Positions 30,184 to 40,350 of a stretch of DNA of 64,000 nt are shown here, piece after piece. The first letter of the stretch is position 1. Each line of letters starts with the position of its first letter. The DNA is taken from positions 56,717-120,716 of the forward strand of contig JALQPE010000733.1 in the NCBI GenBank assembly GCA_030407315.1, in the 5' to 3' direction. The notes under the pieces were generated by a model. That model did no database searches. It was not told the origin of the DNA and worked only from the letters and a program-made list of their open reading frames with translations. The stretch comes from Asparagopsis taxiformis (lineage: Eukaryota > Rhodophyta > Florideophyceae > Bonnemaisoniales > Bonnemaisoniaceae). The position numbers were made by a program, and so were the translations under genes.

Positions 30184-31680
30184 ATGGCATTTGTGTCCAA
30201 TGCCTCGCCGCTAACAATCCGACCCTCATCTCGTAGCACTCTTTGCACATCCCATCAATCCAGCACCACATTCGCCGGTCGTCGCGTGACCGCGCCACCA
30301 CCAGCGCCATCCGCCTCCATTTCCGCTCCGCGCGTCGTCACACATGCAGCAGCGAGCAACGGATCGCAGACAACCGCCCCCAAGCGCGTCCTCGTGCTCG
30401 GTGGTGATGGCTTCTGTGGATGGCCCACCAGTCTCTACCTCAGCCAACTTGGTCATGACGTCATCATTGTAGACAACCTCTCCAGAAGAAAGATCGATCT
30501 CGAACTCGAGTGTGACAGTCTCACCCCGATCCAGACCATGACTGAGCGTCTCAACACCTGGCGCAATGTCTCCGGCAGAGATATGCGCTTTGTCTACATG
30601 AATGTCGCTACCGAGTATGATCGCCTTCTCGATCTTATTGTACGTGAGAAGCCCGATGCCGTCGTTCATTTCGCAGAGCAGCGTGCAGCACCCTACTCCA
30701 TGAAGGGGTCCCGCCAAAAGCGCTACACCGTTGATAACAACGTTGGTGGAACCCATAACTTGCTCGCTGCAATTGTCGAGTCGGGCCTCGATGTGCATGT
30801 CGTTCATTTGGGAACCATGGGTGTGTACGGCTATGGAACATCTGGTGGTGAAATTCCGGAAGGTTACATCAATGTTACATTGCCGGGAGGTCGTGAATCT
30901 CGCATTCTGCATCCTGCCTATCCTGGCTCCGTGTATCATGCGACCAAATGTCTCGATCAGATTCTCTTCCAGTTCTATCAGAAGAACGATCTGCTTCGAA
31001 TCACTGATCTTCATCAGGGCATCGTGTGGGGTACCAATACGGAACAAACAAGGAAAGACGAACGTCTCATCAATCGTTTCGACTACGATTCCGACTATGG
31101 AACCGTTCTCAACAGATTCCTCATGCAGGCAGCTCTGGACGTTCCGCTCACCGTCTACGGAACGGGTGGTCAGACAAGGGCCTTTATTCACATTCAGGAC
31201 ACGGCAAAGTGTATCAGTCTGGCAATTGCCAACCCTCCCGAGGCGGGCGCACAAGTCGAAATCTTCAATCAGGTCGCGGAGACGCATCGTGTGCGCGATT
31301 TGGCTACGCTGATCGCTGATAAAACAGGCGCTAAAGTGTCGAACATCAGCAACCCGCGTAATGAATCGGCGGAGAATGAACTGGATGTCGCAAATAGAAA
31401 GTTCCGTGGACTCGGGCTTGATCCCACGACGCTGGAAATGGGATTGTTGGATGAGGTGGTTACAATTGCGGCCAAGTATAAAGATCGCTGTGACAAGTCT
31501 AAGATTTTGCCAAACTCGTTCTGGAACAAGTCGCGGCGTCGTGAGTGCGAAGAGTTTGGTCTGAACGCATCGAACTTCGGCGCGTATTCGGTTGCAGAGG
31601 AGGAGGCGATGTTGTACAGCTTGAGTAAGGGTGATGTGACTACGATGGAGAAGCTCCGCAAGGTGCTGAAGGGTGCATAG
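30184..31680 (+). CDS. SQD1: UDP-sulfoquinovose synthase (SQD1), plastid
   Basis: Makes UDP-sulfoquinovose from UDP-glucose and sulfite, the head-group donor for the plastid sulfolipid SQDG. It has 498 residues. A Ser/Thr/Ala-rich transit peptide (about 1-60) precedes the extended short-chain dehydrogenase domain. Visible motifs are the NAD-binding VLVLGGDGFCGWPTSLYL, the active-site TMGVYG, and YHATKCLDQ with the Tyr-x3-Lys pair. The C-terminal NSFWNKSRR end is typical of SQD1. No intron. Plastid localisation follows from the leader and the family. Confidence 0.97.
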   Translation: MAFVSNASPLTIRPSSRSTLCTSHQSSTTFAGRRVTAPPPAPSASISAPRVVTHAAASNGSQTTAPKRVLVLGGDGFCGWPTSLYLSQLGHDVIIVDNLSRRKIDLELECDSLTPIQTMTERLNTWRNVSGRDMRFVYMNVATEYDRLLDLIVREKPDAVVHFAEQRAAPYSMKGSRQKRYTVDNNVGGTHNLLAAIVESGLDVHVVHLGTMGVYGYGTSGGEIPEGYINVTLPGGRESRILHPAYPGSVYHATKCLDQILFQFYQKNDLLRITDLHQGIVWGTNTEQTRKDERLINRFDYDSDYGTVLNRFLMQAALDVPLTVYGTGGQTRAFIHIQDTAKCISLAIANPPEAGAQVEIFNQVAETHRVRDLATLIADKTGAKVSNISNPRNESAENELDVANRKFRGLGLDPTTLEMGLLDEVVTIAAKYKDRCDKSKILPNSFWNKSRRRECEEFGLNASNFGAYSVAEEEAMLYSLSKGDVTTMEKLRKVLKGA

Positions 31681-31900
31681 GCAAGTAGGATGGGTGACGC
31701 TGTGTATTGAGCAGTGTTGAGAGTGTTTGTAGTCGCTTGTAGTTGACGATTGTACTTTGATTGATTATATAGTGAAGCTCGTACGCTTTGTACTACAATC
31801 AGTTTGTCCTCCTTGTCGGCTTGGCAGTGTGTCTTACAAAAAAGTTAACATGTGTGGTTTCGGAGGATTTATAATTGCAAAAAGGATAGTCTTAAACATG

Positions 31901-32693
31901 CTAACAAGAGCAACTCTCCGCATAAGTTGAGCTGGAGCCGCCGGCGACAGGTCTAATGTTACTGGCAGAGGCTGTATCGACATTGCACAGCTCTGGTGTT
32001 TCTAAAATTTTGCGAATGAGCTCCTCGAAGGTTTGTTGAACACCGGTTGCAGTTTTAGCGCTCGACTCCACAAACAGAGTGCTTTGCTGACGAGCAAATG
32101 CAAGACCTTCTTCTCTTGTGACTTGTCTGTCTTCAATGTCTACCTTGTTGCCAACGACCATCTTGACTGCAGCCGCGCGTGTACTGTACATGGAGACTTC
32201 CTTCAACCAAACATCTTTCAATGCATCGAAAGTTTGCCGCTTTGAAACGTCGTAGACGAGAATGACACCGTGCGCGCCTCTCTGTGTGCGCATTCCAACA
32301 GTCAATACACAATGAATTATGGTCAGCAATGTGTCAAATATCGAAGAATATGGTGGTACATCTGTTTAGCTGCGTACGTAGTAAGCACTCGTCAGCGTCC
32401 TGAAACGTTCTTGTCCGGCGCTGTGATCAGGCAAAGGCAGGACGGCGATGTGATGTTAGACGATGGTTTGTGCAGAGTGTCGACAGTGCGCAGTTGATCA
32501 GCGCTACTTACGTATCCCAAATGGTCATTTTCACACGTCTGTTGTCCACCTTCATGGCCTTGACTTTGAAATCGACACCAATGGTGGGCTGCATTGCCTC
32601 GAAAACGTCATCAGTGAAGCGCAATAGGATGCTGCTCTTTCCAACACCACTGTCTCCCACGAGCAGAATCTTAAATGTCTCGTCAAACTCCAT
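31901..32693 (-). CDS. RAB18: Rab18/RabC-type small GTPase, three exons
   Basis: Membrane-trafficking GTPase of 201 residues. Minus-strand exons are 32693-32512, 32420-32378 (43 bases) and 32281-31901; introns are 32421-32511 (donor GTAAGT, branch TCTAAC) and 32282-32377 (donor GTACGC). G1 is GDSGVGKSS, the effector Thr is in [10 protein letters not shown]3 WDTAGQERF is assembled only by splicing, G4 is GNKVDIED and G5 is ESSAK. The tail ends in CSC, a geranylgeranylation motif. The switch and lipid-droplet/ER-type sequence ([20 protein letters not shown]) favour the Rab18 group over other Rabs. Confidence 0.9.
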
Positions 32694-33031
32694 GAGATGA
32701 AATGCGGCGGGGGAAGCGGCGCGACGCAGTCGCAGATGAAAGCGTGTGTCGCAACGCGATGAAATCGGCAAAGTGAATGACGGGTCGAAGCTGGCGTCCA
32801 AGGTTGTGTCTCGGCAATCAATCCAAGTGAAGCGAATGGTTGAATTTGATGCATGCAAATTATGTGCCAATTTCATTACTTATTTATGTTTCCAACAACA
32901 TGGACCGCCAACGAACGAGAGCGCATCGCTTTACTGTCTTTGAAACTTTTCATCACATCTCGAGCTTGTACCACGCTTATCTCCGCTCGCACAACCACTA
33001 CAACACCCGCTCAGCATGAAACGACAGCGAC
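32694..33031. other. divergent intergenic region
   Basis: 338 bases between the starts of Rab18 and the acidic orphan. Nothing is seen besides presumed promoters. Confidence 0.5.
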
Positions 33032-33583
33032 ATGACCTCAATGCAAGCACAAGCAACGCCTGAGACCTCGCGATCGTCCGACGACGAGTTTACCGTCGTA
33101 GCTGTGCACGCTGCGCCGGATGCGGCGCAGACGCGCACAGAAGAGGAGCAAATCAACGATGATCTAGCGCGATTCGAAGCTGAGATTGCACAAACGGATC
33201 GCGCAGTCACAACAGTGCAGCCCGACTCCAAACTCGATGATGATTTGAACGATGTGCAACTCGCGCTGGAAGAGGATGCGCGCGAGCAGCGACTGCAAGA
33301 AGATCTGCAGCAACGGGTGAAAAATCTGCGAAAGAGACTGCATGAAAACGCATCCAGTATGTACCAGTCAATGGAGGCGACGCCGGAAAGCGACGCTAAA
33401 CCGAATGGGAATCAAAAGGAGAGCGAAGCCGAGGGAAAGCGAATACGAAAAGCTGCGAGAAGAATCAGTTGGCGTGAACGTGTGTTACGCATCGCGCACG
33501 ACGATAGTGATGAGGAATTTCAAGTGGACGATGGAACAGAAGAGGAAGAGAATGACGGTGTTCGACGTAGATTACATCCTTAG
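33032..33583 (+). CDS. acidic coiled-coil orphan
   Basis: A 183-residue protein, mostly charged. It has an acidic N-terminus (SSDDEFTVVAVHAAPDA), a central coiled coil (about 85-115, EDAREQRLQEDLQQRVKNLR), a basic patch (KRIRKAARRISWRERV, about 135-152) and an acidic end. No family is recognised. The mix of acidic and basic segments suggests a nuclear protein, which is inference only. It is convergent with the F-box gene. Confidence 0.6.
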   Translation: MTSMQAQATPETSRSSDDEFTVVAVHAAPDAAQTRTEEEQINDDLARFEAEIAQTDRAVTTVQPDSKLDDDLNDVQLALEEDAREQRLQEDLQQRVKNLRKRLHENASSMYQSMEATPESDAKPNGNQKESEAEGKRIRKAARRISWRERVLRIAHDDSDEEFQVDDGTEEEENDGVRRRLHP

Positions 33584-33616
33584 AACTTTATACTTGGGCC
33601 ACTCGCAGACATATAT

Positions 33617-34441
33617 TTACCTCCGCGACGCACTAGTCACATTACGCACCCACCACCCACCCGGTAATCTTTCATAATTACCCCAAATCACAACATCCCT
33701 AAAGCGCGCAACGATCCGCTCCGACTCGCCGTCTTGAAAGCGCAACGGAATCGTAACACAATCCAACCGTTCCAACGCGTCAAGTTCGAACAAAACTCCC
33801 TTCATATAAATATCCAACACCACAAACGCGATTTGATCCACGCCCAACTGAAACGCACGCAACACATCTGTCTCTCGCGCGCCGCATTCCACGCGCACCT
33901 CGGAAACCGCGCAGCCGTATGCGCGATCCACACGCGTGCGCGCGTGATGCACGACGGGCACCGCGAGTCCATCCGTGAGCGTCGTCACGAAATCGGCCGG
34001 CGCGATATGCACGCGTCGCGCAGAGCAGTTTTGCAGCACGAATCGCACGCGCAATGCGTCGCCGACCAGACGACAATCGTCGGTGGATAGCACGGTGCCC
34101 CATGCGACGAGTATCGCGTCGCGTCGACAGATTTCGCCGCGGGCAAACGCCGTGTAGGACGGCCCCGATTGAAATGTCGACGGCATGCGACGCTGCTGGT
34201 GCCACGCCGCGTATAGCGCCTTCGATGACGTCTCCATCGCCGTTTGCGGCCGGCGTAGTTGGCGCCGCTTCACGTGGTAGCGACGCTGCACCAGTTGCTG
34301 CCAGAAGGCATCGTCGTTGATGGTCGCGTGCAGTTGGCGACAGGTCTCCGATAGGGATAGAAGCGTTTGTAGGTCCAGCTGGTGCAGTAAGCTGCGCAGC
34401 AGCGCGTCGGGGAGCGTTGTTAGTGTGGCGCGGTTGGCCAT
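33617..34441 (-). CDS. F-box protein
   Basis: Probable substrate receptor of an SCF ubiquitin ligase, 274 residues. The F-box is at about 8-50: LPDALLRSLLHQLDLQTLLS, then SETCRQLHATINDDAFWQQL. The C-terminal 170 residues are beta-rich with no repeat that I can name (for example VRFVLQNCSARRVHIAPADF and VVIWGNYERLPGGWWV). The substrate is unknown. Usage of CGC and GCG codons is high, as in neighbours. Confidence 0.75.
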   Translation of the reverse strand: MANRATLTTLPDALLRSLLHQLDLQTLLSLSETCRQLHATINDDAFWQQLVQRRYHVKRRQLRRPQTAMETSSKALYAAWHQQRRMPSTFQSGPSYTAFARGEICRRDAILVAWGTVLSTDDCRLVGDALRVRFVLQNCSARRVHIAPADFVTTLTDGLAVPVVHHARTRVDRAYGCAVSEVRVECGARETDVLRAFQLGVDQIAFVVLDIYMKGVLFELDALERLDCVTIPLRFQDGESERIVARFRDVVIWGNYERLPGGWWVRNVTSASRR

Positions 34442-34758
34442 TGTGTGGATGAGGTGCGTGCGATGGGGAGGGAGATTGTGTTTGAAGGAAGTTGAAGATA
34501 GTAGGTGTTTAATTGTTCAATTCATCTTGACCGCAAAATGTATCAGCGTATTGCGAAAAGATGGTCGGGATTCAGAATGGGCGACTTGCTGGACAATTGT
34601 CCTCTTTCGCCATCTACTCGAACCGTAGTTGACACAGCCAATAAACAAAGGTGCCTCAACGCATCCGTGCCACAACTCTACACGTGTGCGGTAAAAAGGG
34701 TCCTCCCGACAGCAGCCTTCTTCATCACCATTAAACGCACCATAAACGAGAGAAGATC
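34442..34758. other. divergent intergenic region
   Basis: 317 bases between the F-box gene and the sterol reductase, both starting here. No repeat or RNA gene is seen. Confidence 0.5.
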
Positions 34759-35925
34759 ATGAAGTGGATCCACGGTTACTTGACACTTTGGCTAACTTGC
34801 CTAACAATATCCTTTCAAGACATCGTCCAAATCCTCCCCCAACTCACCTTTCCATTCCCAACGCGCCCCGTCTGGACGGCTTTGACGCTCTACATCGTAT
34901 CGCTCGCACTTCTCGGCACCTTTCTTCCGGGCAAGATTCAACCGGGAACCAAGCTCTCCGACGGCACCGTTCTCAAGTACAAATGCAACGGCCTACTCGT
35001 CACTGGTGTGCTCGTGACCGCACTGGCAACTGCTGTATGGAGCGGCTATATCTCCGGATCATGGGTTGCGAATAACTATGCGCAACTGTTCGTTGCCGCA
35101 AATCTCTTCGCCTTTGCACTCAGCATCTATCTTCTCGTGCGCGGTCGACTCATGCGTCCGCGAAACTGGCTCAAACGTCGTTCATTGCTGCACGATTTCG
35201 TCATGGGTGCCGAATTGAACCCCTTCCTCTTCGGTGTTAATCTCAAGTTTTTCTCCTATCGCCCCGCAATGTGCGGCTGGTTCGTTATCAACCTTTCTTT
35301 TGCCCATTTGCAATACTCGCAATTGGGTTTCATTACCAGTAGAATGCTGCTGTATCAGTTGGTGACCGCTTGGTATATCTGGGATTATTTCGTGCATGAA
35401 TCCAAGATGGTGTCGACGTGGGATATCATTGCGGAGAATTTCGGACTCATGCTTGTGTGGGGTGACTATGTTTTCATTGTGTTTGCGTTCAGCGTTCAAA
35501 ACTTCTTCCTGTTAAATGACACAAGACCCATGTCATATATGCACGTCATGTCAATCTGCGCGTTCTTCTGCCTAGGGTTTGCTATTTTTCGAGGCGCCAA
35601 TTCGCAGAAGCATCAGTTTCGAACCAATCCTAAAGCCTTCATCTGGGGCAAGCCGCCAATTACTGTTGGCGGAAAGTTACTGGCATCCGGTTTTTGGGGT
35701 ATGGCTCGCCATATGAACTACTTGGGCGATTTGCTGCTCGCCCTTTCATTCTGTTTGCCTTGCGGCACAAGCTCGTCACTCGGCTATTTCTACTTTATCT
35801 ACCTATTGTTGCTCACGGTGCATCGTGAAAAGCGCGATGATGAGCGGTGTTCGGAAAAGTACAAGTCGGTGTGGGATGAATATTGTCTACAGGTTCCATA
35901 CCGAATCCTTCCATTCATATATTAA
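34759..35925 (+). CDS. ERG24: sterol C14-reductase (ERG24/FACKEL type)
   Basis: ER membrane enzyme that reduces the delta-14 double bond left by CYP51 in sterol synthesis, using NADPH. It has 388 residues and about eight or more hydrophobic segments. Family motifs are GAELNPFLFGVNLKFF with the YRPAMCGWFVINLS that favours C14 over C7 or C24 reductases, ANSQKHQFR, GFWGMARHMNYLGD, and the C-terminal signature HREKRDDERCSEKY ending in LQVPYRILPFIY. There is no Tudor domain as in animal lamin B receptor. No intron. Confidence 0.93.
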   Translation: MKWIHGYLTLWLTCLTISFQDIVQILPQLTFPFPTRPVWTALTLYIVSLALLGTFLPGKIQPGTKLSDGTVLKYKCNGLLVTGVLVTALATAVWSGYISGSWVANNYAQLFVAANLFAFALSIYLLVRGRLMRPRNWLKRRSLLHDFVMGAELNPFLFGVNLKFFSYRPAMCGWFVINLSFAHLQYSQLGFITSRMLLYQLVTAWYIWDYFVHESKMVSTWDIIAENFGLMLVWGDYVFIVFAFSVQNFFLLNDTRPMSYMHVMSICAFFCLGFAIFRGANSQKHQFRTNPKAFIWGKPPITVGGKLLASGFWGMARHMNYLGDLLLALSFCLPCGTSSSLGYFYFIYLLLLTVHREKRDDERCSEKYKSVWDEYCLQVPYRILPFIY

Positions 35926-36124
35926 AGTGCAGCAATGTCGCGAGGCAAGTCAATTTACAATACAATGAATATAGGCTGCGCTGAGCTCAACCTACGCACT
36001 TGGCAGATGATACAAATGTCACAGGCAACCTGCTAAAAACTGCATGTCAATGCACAATAAAAAAACATGGGTATAAAGACAGCGCTTTCATCCAAAGACA
36101 CTTTGTAACCTAACAAACATTGCG

Positions 36125-36832
36125 TCACGACTTATTTGCATCTTTGTTCGAGTCATCAGTGGCATCCCACATTCTTTGTAACATATCTAGCGAATTGGGA
36201 TCTGTCGAATCGGCCGAATCCTCCTCCTCCTCCGACACATTGCTCACTTGCTCTGCACCATCCTCCAGCGCCACCGTACCAGCATCATCCTCAGCATCTT
36301 CACCCGCCTCCTCGTCATCCTCTTCGCCGTCAGAAATCCTCTGCTTGAGCGACGCCAGCAGATCCTCATCGTCCAGACCTCCCTCGTCCTCTTCTACATC
36401 TATAAATTCAGCTTTGATTTTCTCAAGCCTTTCTACCTCTTCCTTAATTCTGATATTCTCCAGCTCATCATCGCGCCGATTCTGCTTCCACGCCCACACG
36501 GAAAGGGCCGCAAAAGTGCCCGCGGTGAGCGTGAGCGACATGGCCTTCTCGCCGCCCTCCAGCTCCTGGCGGCCGTCGTAGCGCAGCTCTTTGGCCGAAC
36601 GCGCTGCCGTCGGCGGGGGCGATGCGCGCACCGCGGGCGGACGCACAAACACGCAACCGCCGATCAGTGCGGCTGCCGCCGCCGCAGAGAGCGTCTGCAG
36701 ATGCTTTACCACGCGCGGACGCGAACGCGCACAGCACATAGGCCGTGTCGTAACGTGCGTTGATGGGCGAGTGATGCGCTGCGGAAGCGCCGGTGCTGGA
36801 AGAAAGGCCTGCTTGGACATGGCGGTCGACAT
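36125..36832 (-). CDS. plastid-targeted membrane protein with acidic tail
   Basis: A 235-residue protein. The first 60 residues are Ser/Thr/Arg/Pro-rich without acids, as in a transit peptide, followed by a hydrophobic Ala stretch (LSAAAAAALIGGCVFV). A second hydrophobic helix (LTLTAGTFAALSVWAWK, about 95-112) is followed by a coiled coil (DDELENIRIKEEVERLEKIK) and a very acidic tail. The arrangement suggests a plastid envelope or thylakoid protein with a stromal coiled coil. The family is not recognised. The start at 36832 is the first ATG; 36937 is GTG. Confidence 0.65.
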   Translation of the reverse strand: MSTAMSKQAFLPAPALPQRITRPSTHVTTRPMCCARSRPRVVKHLQTLSAAAAAALIGGCVFVRPPAVRASPPPTAARSAKELRYDGRQELEGGEKAMSLTLTAGTFAALSVWAWKQNRRDDELENIRIKEEVERLEKIKAEFIDVEEDEGGLDDEDLLASLKQRISDGEEDDEEAGEDAEDDAGTVALEDGAEQVSNVSEEEEDSADSTDPNSLDMLQRMWDATDDSNKDANKS

Positions 36833-37134
36833 TTTCTGACAATTCGTGACTGGCAATTGACGTTGTCGAGGAAAAGAATGCTTGACTGGGTGATCTGCGT
36901 CGCGTCGGATTGTCACAATGCGAGAAGACGTTAACACTCAACAGGACCGTCCGTTGGTAGTTGGATGACGGTTGTGGTGGGTATGTCCTCCCGATCTCGT
37001 TCCATTTGTTATGATAAACCATAAATTACAGCAGCTTACATGAGAGTCGTATGACACGTGGTGGATTGGAAGAGATTGTCACCATTGATTGGCTGTGGTC
37101 CAAGACATTTCACGAAGCGTTTAGACGGACATAG
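36833..37134. other. divergent intergenic region
   Basis: 302 bases between the plastid membrane protein and RibD starts. Nothing specific is seen. Confidence 0.5.
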
Positions 37135-38373
37135 ATGTCCTTCGTCGTATCCCTCGACTCAATGGCTTTAGCCTTCATTACGCCGATCGCTCTGCCGCGT
37201 CCAAGTAATCGCGATGTGAATCTATGCACGTCTGTGCGTCTTGGGACGAAAATGTCCCAACCGACGGAAGCAGATGCACAAGCCATAGCCAAATGCGTCC
37301 AGCTCGCACGAAAAGCTGTTGGACAAACGCGACCAAACCCGCCCGTCGGATGCATTATACAATCGCCTGATGGCTCCGTGCTCGGCACCGGCTATCATCG
37401 TCGGGCAGGTGGTCCGCATGCAGAGGCTGCCGCGCTATCAGACGCGAAAGAAAGAGGCAATAGTACCGTCGGTGCCACGGCCTACGTATCGCTCGAACCG
37501 TGCAATCACTACGGACGCACGCCGCCTTGCAGTCAGGCACTTTTGAAAGCCGGTGTGTCGCGCGTCGTAATTGGCGTGTCGGATCCGAATCCAACCGCTG
37601 GTGGCGGCGCGCATACACTGCGCGAAGGAGGTGTGGACGTGCTGGTCGGTGTGGGTGAACGCGAATGCACCGAGTTGTTGGAGGGTTTTATGTCGCGTGT
37701 TCGCAGGAAACTGCCGTTTGGTGTGCTCAAATATGCCATGAGTATTGATGGTAAAATTGCGACTGAGAGTGGTAGCTCCAAATGGGTCACCGGTGAAGCT
37801 GCGAGAGGAAGGGTGCATGCGATTCGTAGAGGTATGGATGCGATTATTGTTGGAGGTAATACGTTGCGCTTGGATGATCCCCGTCTTACCGTTCGCGATG
37901 GTTCTTCACAGAAGGATGACTTGCAGCCGATTCGCGTTGTGATGACCAAGAATATGCAACTTCCGCTGGACGCGCGACTCTGGAATGACGCGCAGACGAT
38001 AGAAACAATAGTGATGACGGATGCTGCGCACACTGAGCAGAATCGTGTACGCGCTTTGCGTGCAAAAGGAGTCCATGTCGTGGAAACTGCGGGTTTAACG
38101 CCGGAAGATACCATGGGTTATTTATATGAGCGTGATTGTTTAAATGTTCTGTGGGAATGCGGAGGTGGATTGGGCGCTAGTGCGATTCGGCACGGTGCAG
38201 TACAAAAAGTGCACGCATTTGTGGCACCGAAAATTGTAGGAGGTAACACTGCAGCCTCTCCGGTTGGATCTCCAGCTGTTGCGGAGGATATGAAAGATGC
38301 TTTGGTTTTGCAGCGACGAACGGTGGAAACGTTTGAGAATGGCGACTTGCTTATGACGGGATATCTGCAGTAA
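37135..38373 (+). CDS. RibD: riboflavin biosynthesis deaminase/reductase (RibD)
   Basis: Two-step enzyme of plastid riboflavin synthesis: pyrimidine deaminase then reductase. It has 412 residues with a short transit-like leader (about 1-40). The deaminase domain keeps its zinc site: PHAEAAAL (HAE) and PCNHYGRTPPC. The reductase domain has LKYAMSIDGKIATESGSSKW, VGGNTLRLDDPRLTVR and VLWECGGGLGASAI. Plants split the work between PyrD and PyrR, each with one dead half; here both halves look intact, as in bacterial RibD. Confidence 0.93.
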   Translation: MSFVVSLDSMALAFITPIALPRPSNRDVNLCTSVRLGTKMSQPTEADAQAIAKCVQLARKAVGQTRPNPPVGCIIQSPDGSVLGTGYHRRAGGPHAEAAALSDAKERGNSTVGATAYVSLEPCNHYGRTPPCSQALLKAGVSRVVIGVSDPNPTAGGGAHTLREGGVDVLVGVGERECTELLEGFMSRVRRKLPFGVLKYAMSIDGKIATESGSSKWVTGEAARGRVHAIRRGMDAIIVGGNTLRLDDPRLTVRDGSSQKDDLQPIRVVMTKNMQLPLDARLWNDAQTIETIVMTDAAHTEQNRVRALRAKGVHVVETAGLTPEDTMGYLYERDCLNVLWECGGGLGASAIRHGAVQKVHAFVAPKIVGGNTAASPVGSPAVAEDMKDALVLQRRTVETFENGDLLMTGYLQ

Positions 38374-38549
38374 ATGCTGTATCTACTTGTAATCTACAGC
38401 AGGCGGCTATTTAATTCGTCCCTCCTTGCCCAGGATGGAAAGTGTGGATGTTGTGGGATGGCTTGAATAAATATGTTGCGGACAAAACAAGCAACATCTG
38501 CCAAGAATACGACCAGCGTGTATGTAATTGTTTCAGCGTGCTGCAATGA

Positions 38550-39737
38550 TCAGAAGCGTAGTTCTTTGCAATCAGCGCTCACCTGTTCTCTAGGACAGTA
38601 TGGACATTTGAATCGCGGACTGCCACGAGGCAGGCGTCCAATAGATTGTTTTGATAGCACATGGCCGCACGGCAGGATCATCGGCACGTTGCTGCCTTCA
38701 GAAGACTCTTCCTTAGAGACAGGGCAGGTAAAAATCGAATGAAACTGACAATCCCTTCCCACATCAATCTCGACCGGTAAAGCATCATCCATGCTAAGCT
38801 CCTGAAGTCTTGGTGCGATGCGCGATGCTTTCAACAAGGTTGGAATAGCTTTAGTGCCGCACCTGACGACAGTTACCAGCGAAGAATCGCGAGAAAGACC
38901 CTGTGCTCTACAGTACTCTCTGGAAATCGCACGCTCGATGTCGTCACGATGCGATGTGGATATCATGTCTTTATACGGGGAGGTCTGCAGTTTGGAGGTG
39001 TACAACAAGCAAGTCATGAGTTTCTGCACGATGTGAATCTGGTCGGGGAAGGTTGAAAAGTGGCGTTGAGCATACGCAAGCGCTTGCTGACAATTTCCCT
39101 GCTGAAGAATTTGCAAGAAAGCGAGCTGGTGAAGACGGAATTCCAAATGGGAATCGGAGGATTCGAGCAGATGTCGATTTTCCTCGGTCCATGCAATGGC
39201 GGGAGAAAAGTCATTTTTTCGAAAAGCGGTCAAGATGAGATGCAGTCTTTCGAACGGACGAATATGGTCATCTTCCAGCCTGACGGACGCTTCGGAAAGA
39301 AAGGAACGACCGATATCGAACAAGCCCTCACGAAAAAGATGCGCAGCAATAGCGTCATTAATCTTACTGGTTTTGAGGCGCACAGTCGGCGCGCAAAGCT
39401 GGCCGAGATTGGTGGCGGTGTTGGTATCGATTGCTTTTCCAAACTTGTTCATGGCTGTGCCGATGGACTTGTGGTTGGTGACGAGCGACGCCTGGAGCAT
39501 CTGCGCGGCGTTGAGCAACGCCTGTAACTGCTGCTGCTGCTGTTGGGCATGATGATCGGGGGGCAATGGGGGTGCGGGCATCGAGTCGTCGACGTCCATG
39601 ACGTCGGTTTGCGGCGTCGGCTTTGATTTGAGCGCCTCGAGCGATTGGAACATCGAAGTTATAGCGGCGTCTGTTCCCTGCACTGACTTTTGGTAGCGCT
39701 TGCGCATGGTCGCGTACTCCTGCTGCATGTCGTCCAT
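38550..39737 (-). CDS. RMND5: RMND5/Gid2, CTLH/GID E3 ligase subunit
   Basis: RING subunit of the GID/CTLH ubiquitin ligase. It has 395 residues as written. Visible in order: a helical start, a Gln run (about 65-75), LisH-like IAAHLFREGLFDIGRSFLSE, CTLH/CRA segments (HLILTAFRKNDFSPAIAWTE, LEFRLHQLAFLQILQQGN, ALAYAQRHF) and the degenerate RING (FTCPVSKEESSEGSNVPMIL, CGHVLSK, KCPYCPREQ), ending CKELRF as in human RMND5A. The frame is open for 30 more codons upstream to a TAG at 39828-39830, and that segment resembles the family N-terminus, so a first exon may be missing. Confidence 0.93.
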   Translation of the reverse strand: MDDMQQEYATMRKRYQKSVQGTDAAITSMFQSLEALKSKPTPQTDVMDVDDSMPAPPLPPDHHAQQQQQQLQALLNAAQMLQASLVTNHKSIGTAMNKFGKAIDTNTATNLGQLCAPTVRLKTSKINDAIAAHLFREGLFDIGRSFLSEASVRLEDDHIRPFERLHLILTAFRKNDFSPAIAWTEENRHLLESSDSHLEFRLHQLAFLQILQQGNCQQALAYAQRHFSTFPDQIHIVQKLMTCLLYTSKLQTSPYKDMISTSHRDDIERAISREYCRAQGLSRDSSLVTVVRCGTKAIPTLLKASRIAPRLQELSMDDALPVEIDVGRDCQFHSIFTCPVSKEESSEGSNVPMILPCGHVLSKQSIGRLPRGSPRFKCPYCPREQVSADCKELRF

Positions 39738-40350
39738 GGCTGGCGACAGCGGTATCGGAAGGGACGGGTGTGTCGGGACGAGCTGGTGGATCGTTGTAAT
39801 GATGTTGTGCGCGAGTACGGTGTGTTCCTATGAGGCGAAGGGAGAGAAGGCTGCCATGCGAGTCGAAATGAATGAGCGCTACAATTGGAGTACCTAAGGG
39901 TACCCTCGAGGGTAGACAGCAGCTGAATGTTTAGTCTCCACGTGTAGTCTGCAATTCTTTTGTTGGCCCTCCTGTTCATGTGTTTGCCAAGACCGGTTTC
40001 AATGATGCCAAATCTCAAATTTCACCACACATTTATCATACGTTGCACGCATTGCAGCCCTTGTCATACCCGTCTATGCATTGTCTGCCACTTGGCACCG
40101 CATGAGTCGCAAGATCTTTTGGAGGTCAAGCCACACGATGAGCAACAAAGCAGTGCTACCCAAAAACCATATCTAATTCATCCAATAAATAACCTGATCT
40201 CAACATCGCAAGCTGCCCAGCATCCATTCCTCGCCTCTTTCCGTCCTGTCCGTCTCTCCGTCTCTCTCTCTCTCTCCCCGTCTGTCCATCCATTGCGTCA
40301 GAGGCAGACCGCGCACCCGTCATCGCACCCCGAGCACACAGCCCGTCAAA
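39738..40350. other. divergent intergenic region
   Basis: 613 bases between RMND5 and the LON-domain gene. It includes the possible RMND5 5' coding extension (to 39827), a perfect 14-base palindrome TACCCTCGAGGGTA at 39901-39914, and a CT-rich tract at about 40257-40278 near the LON-domain gene start. An open frame in another phase (39960-40805) is a shadow. Confidence 0.5.
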
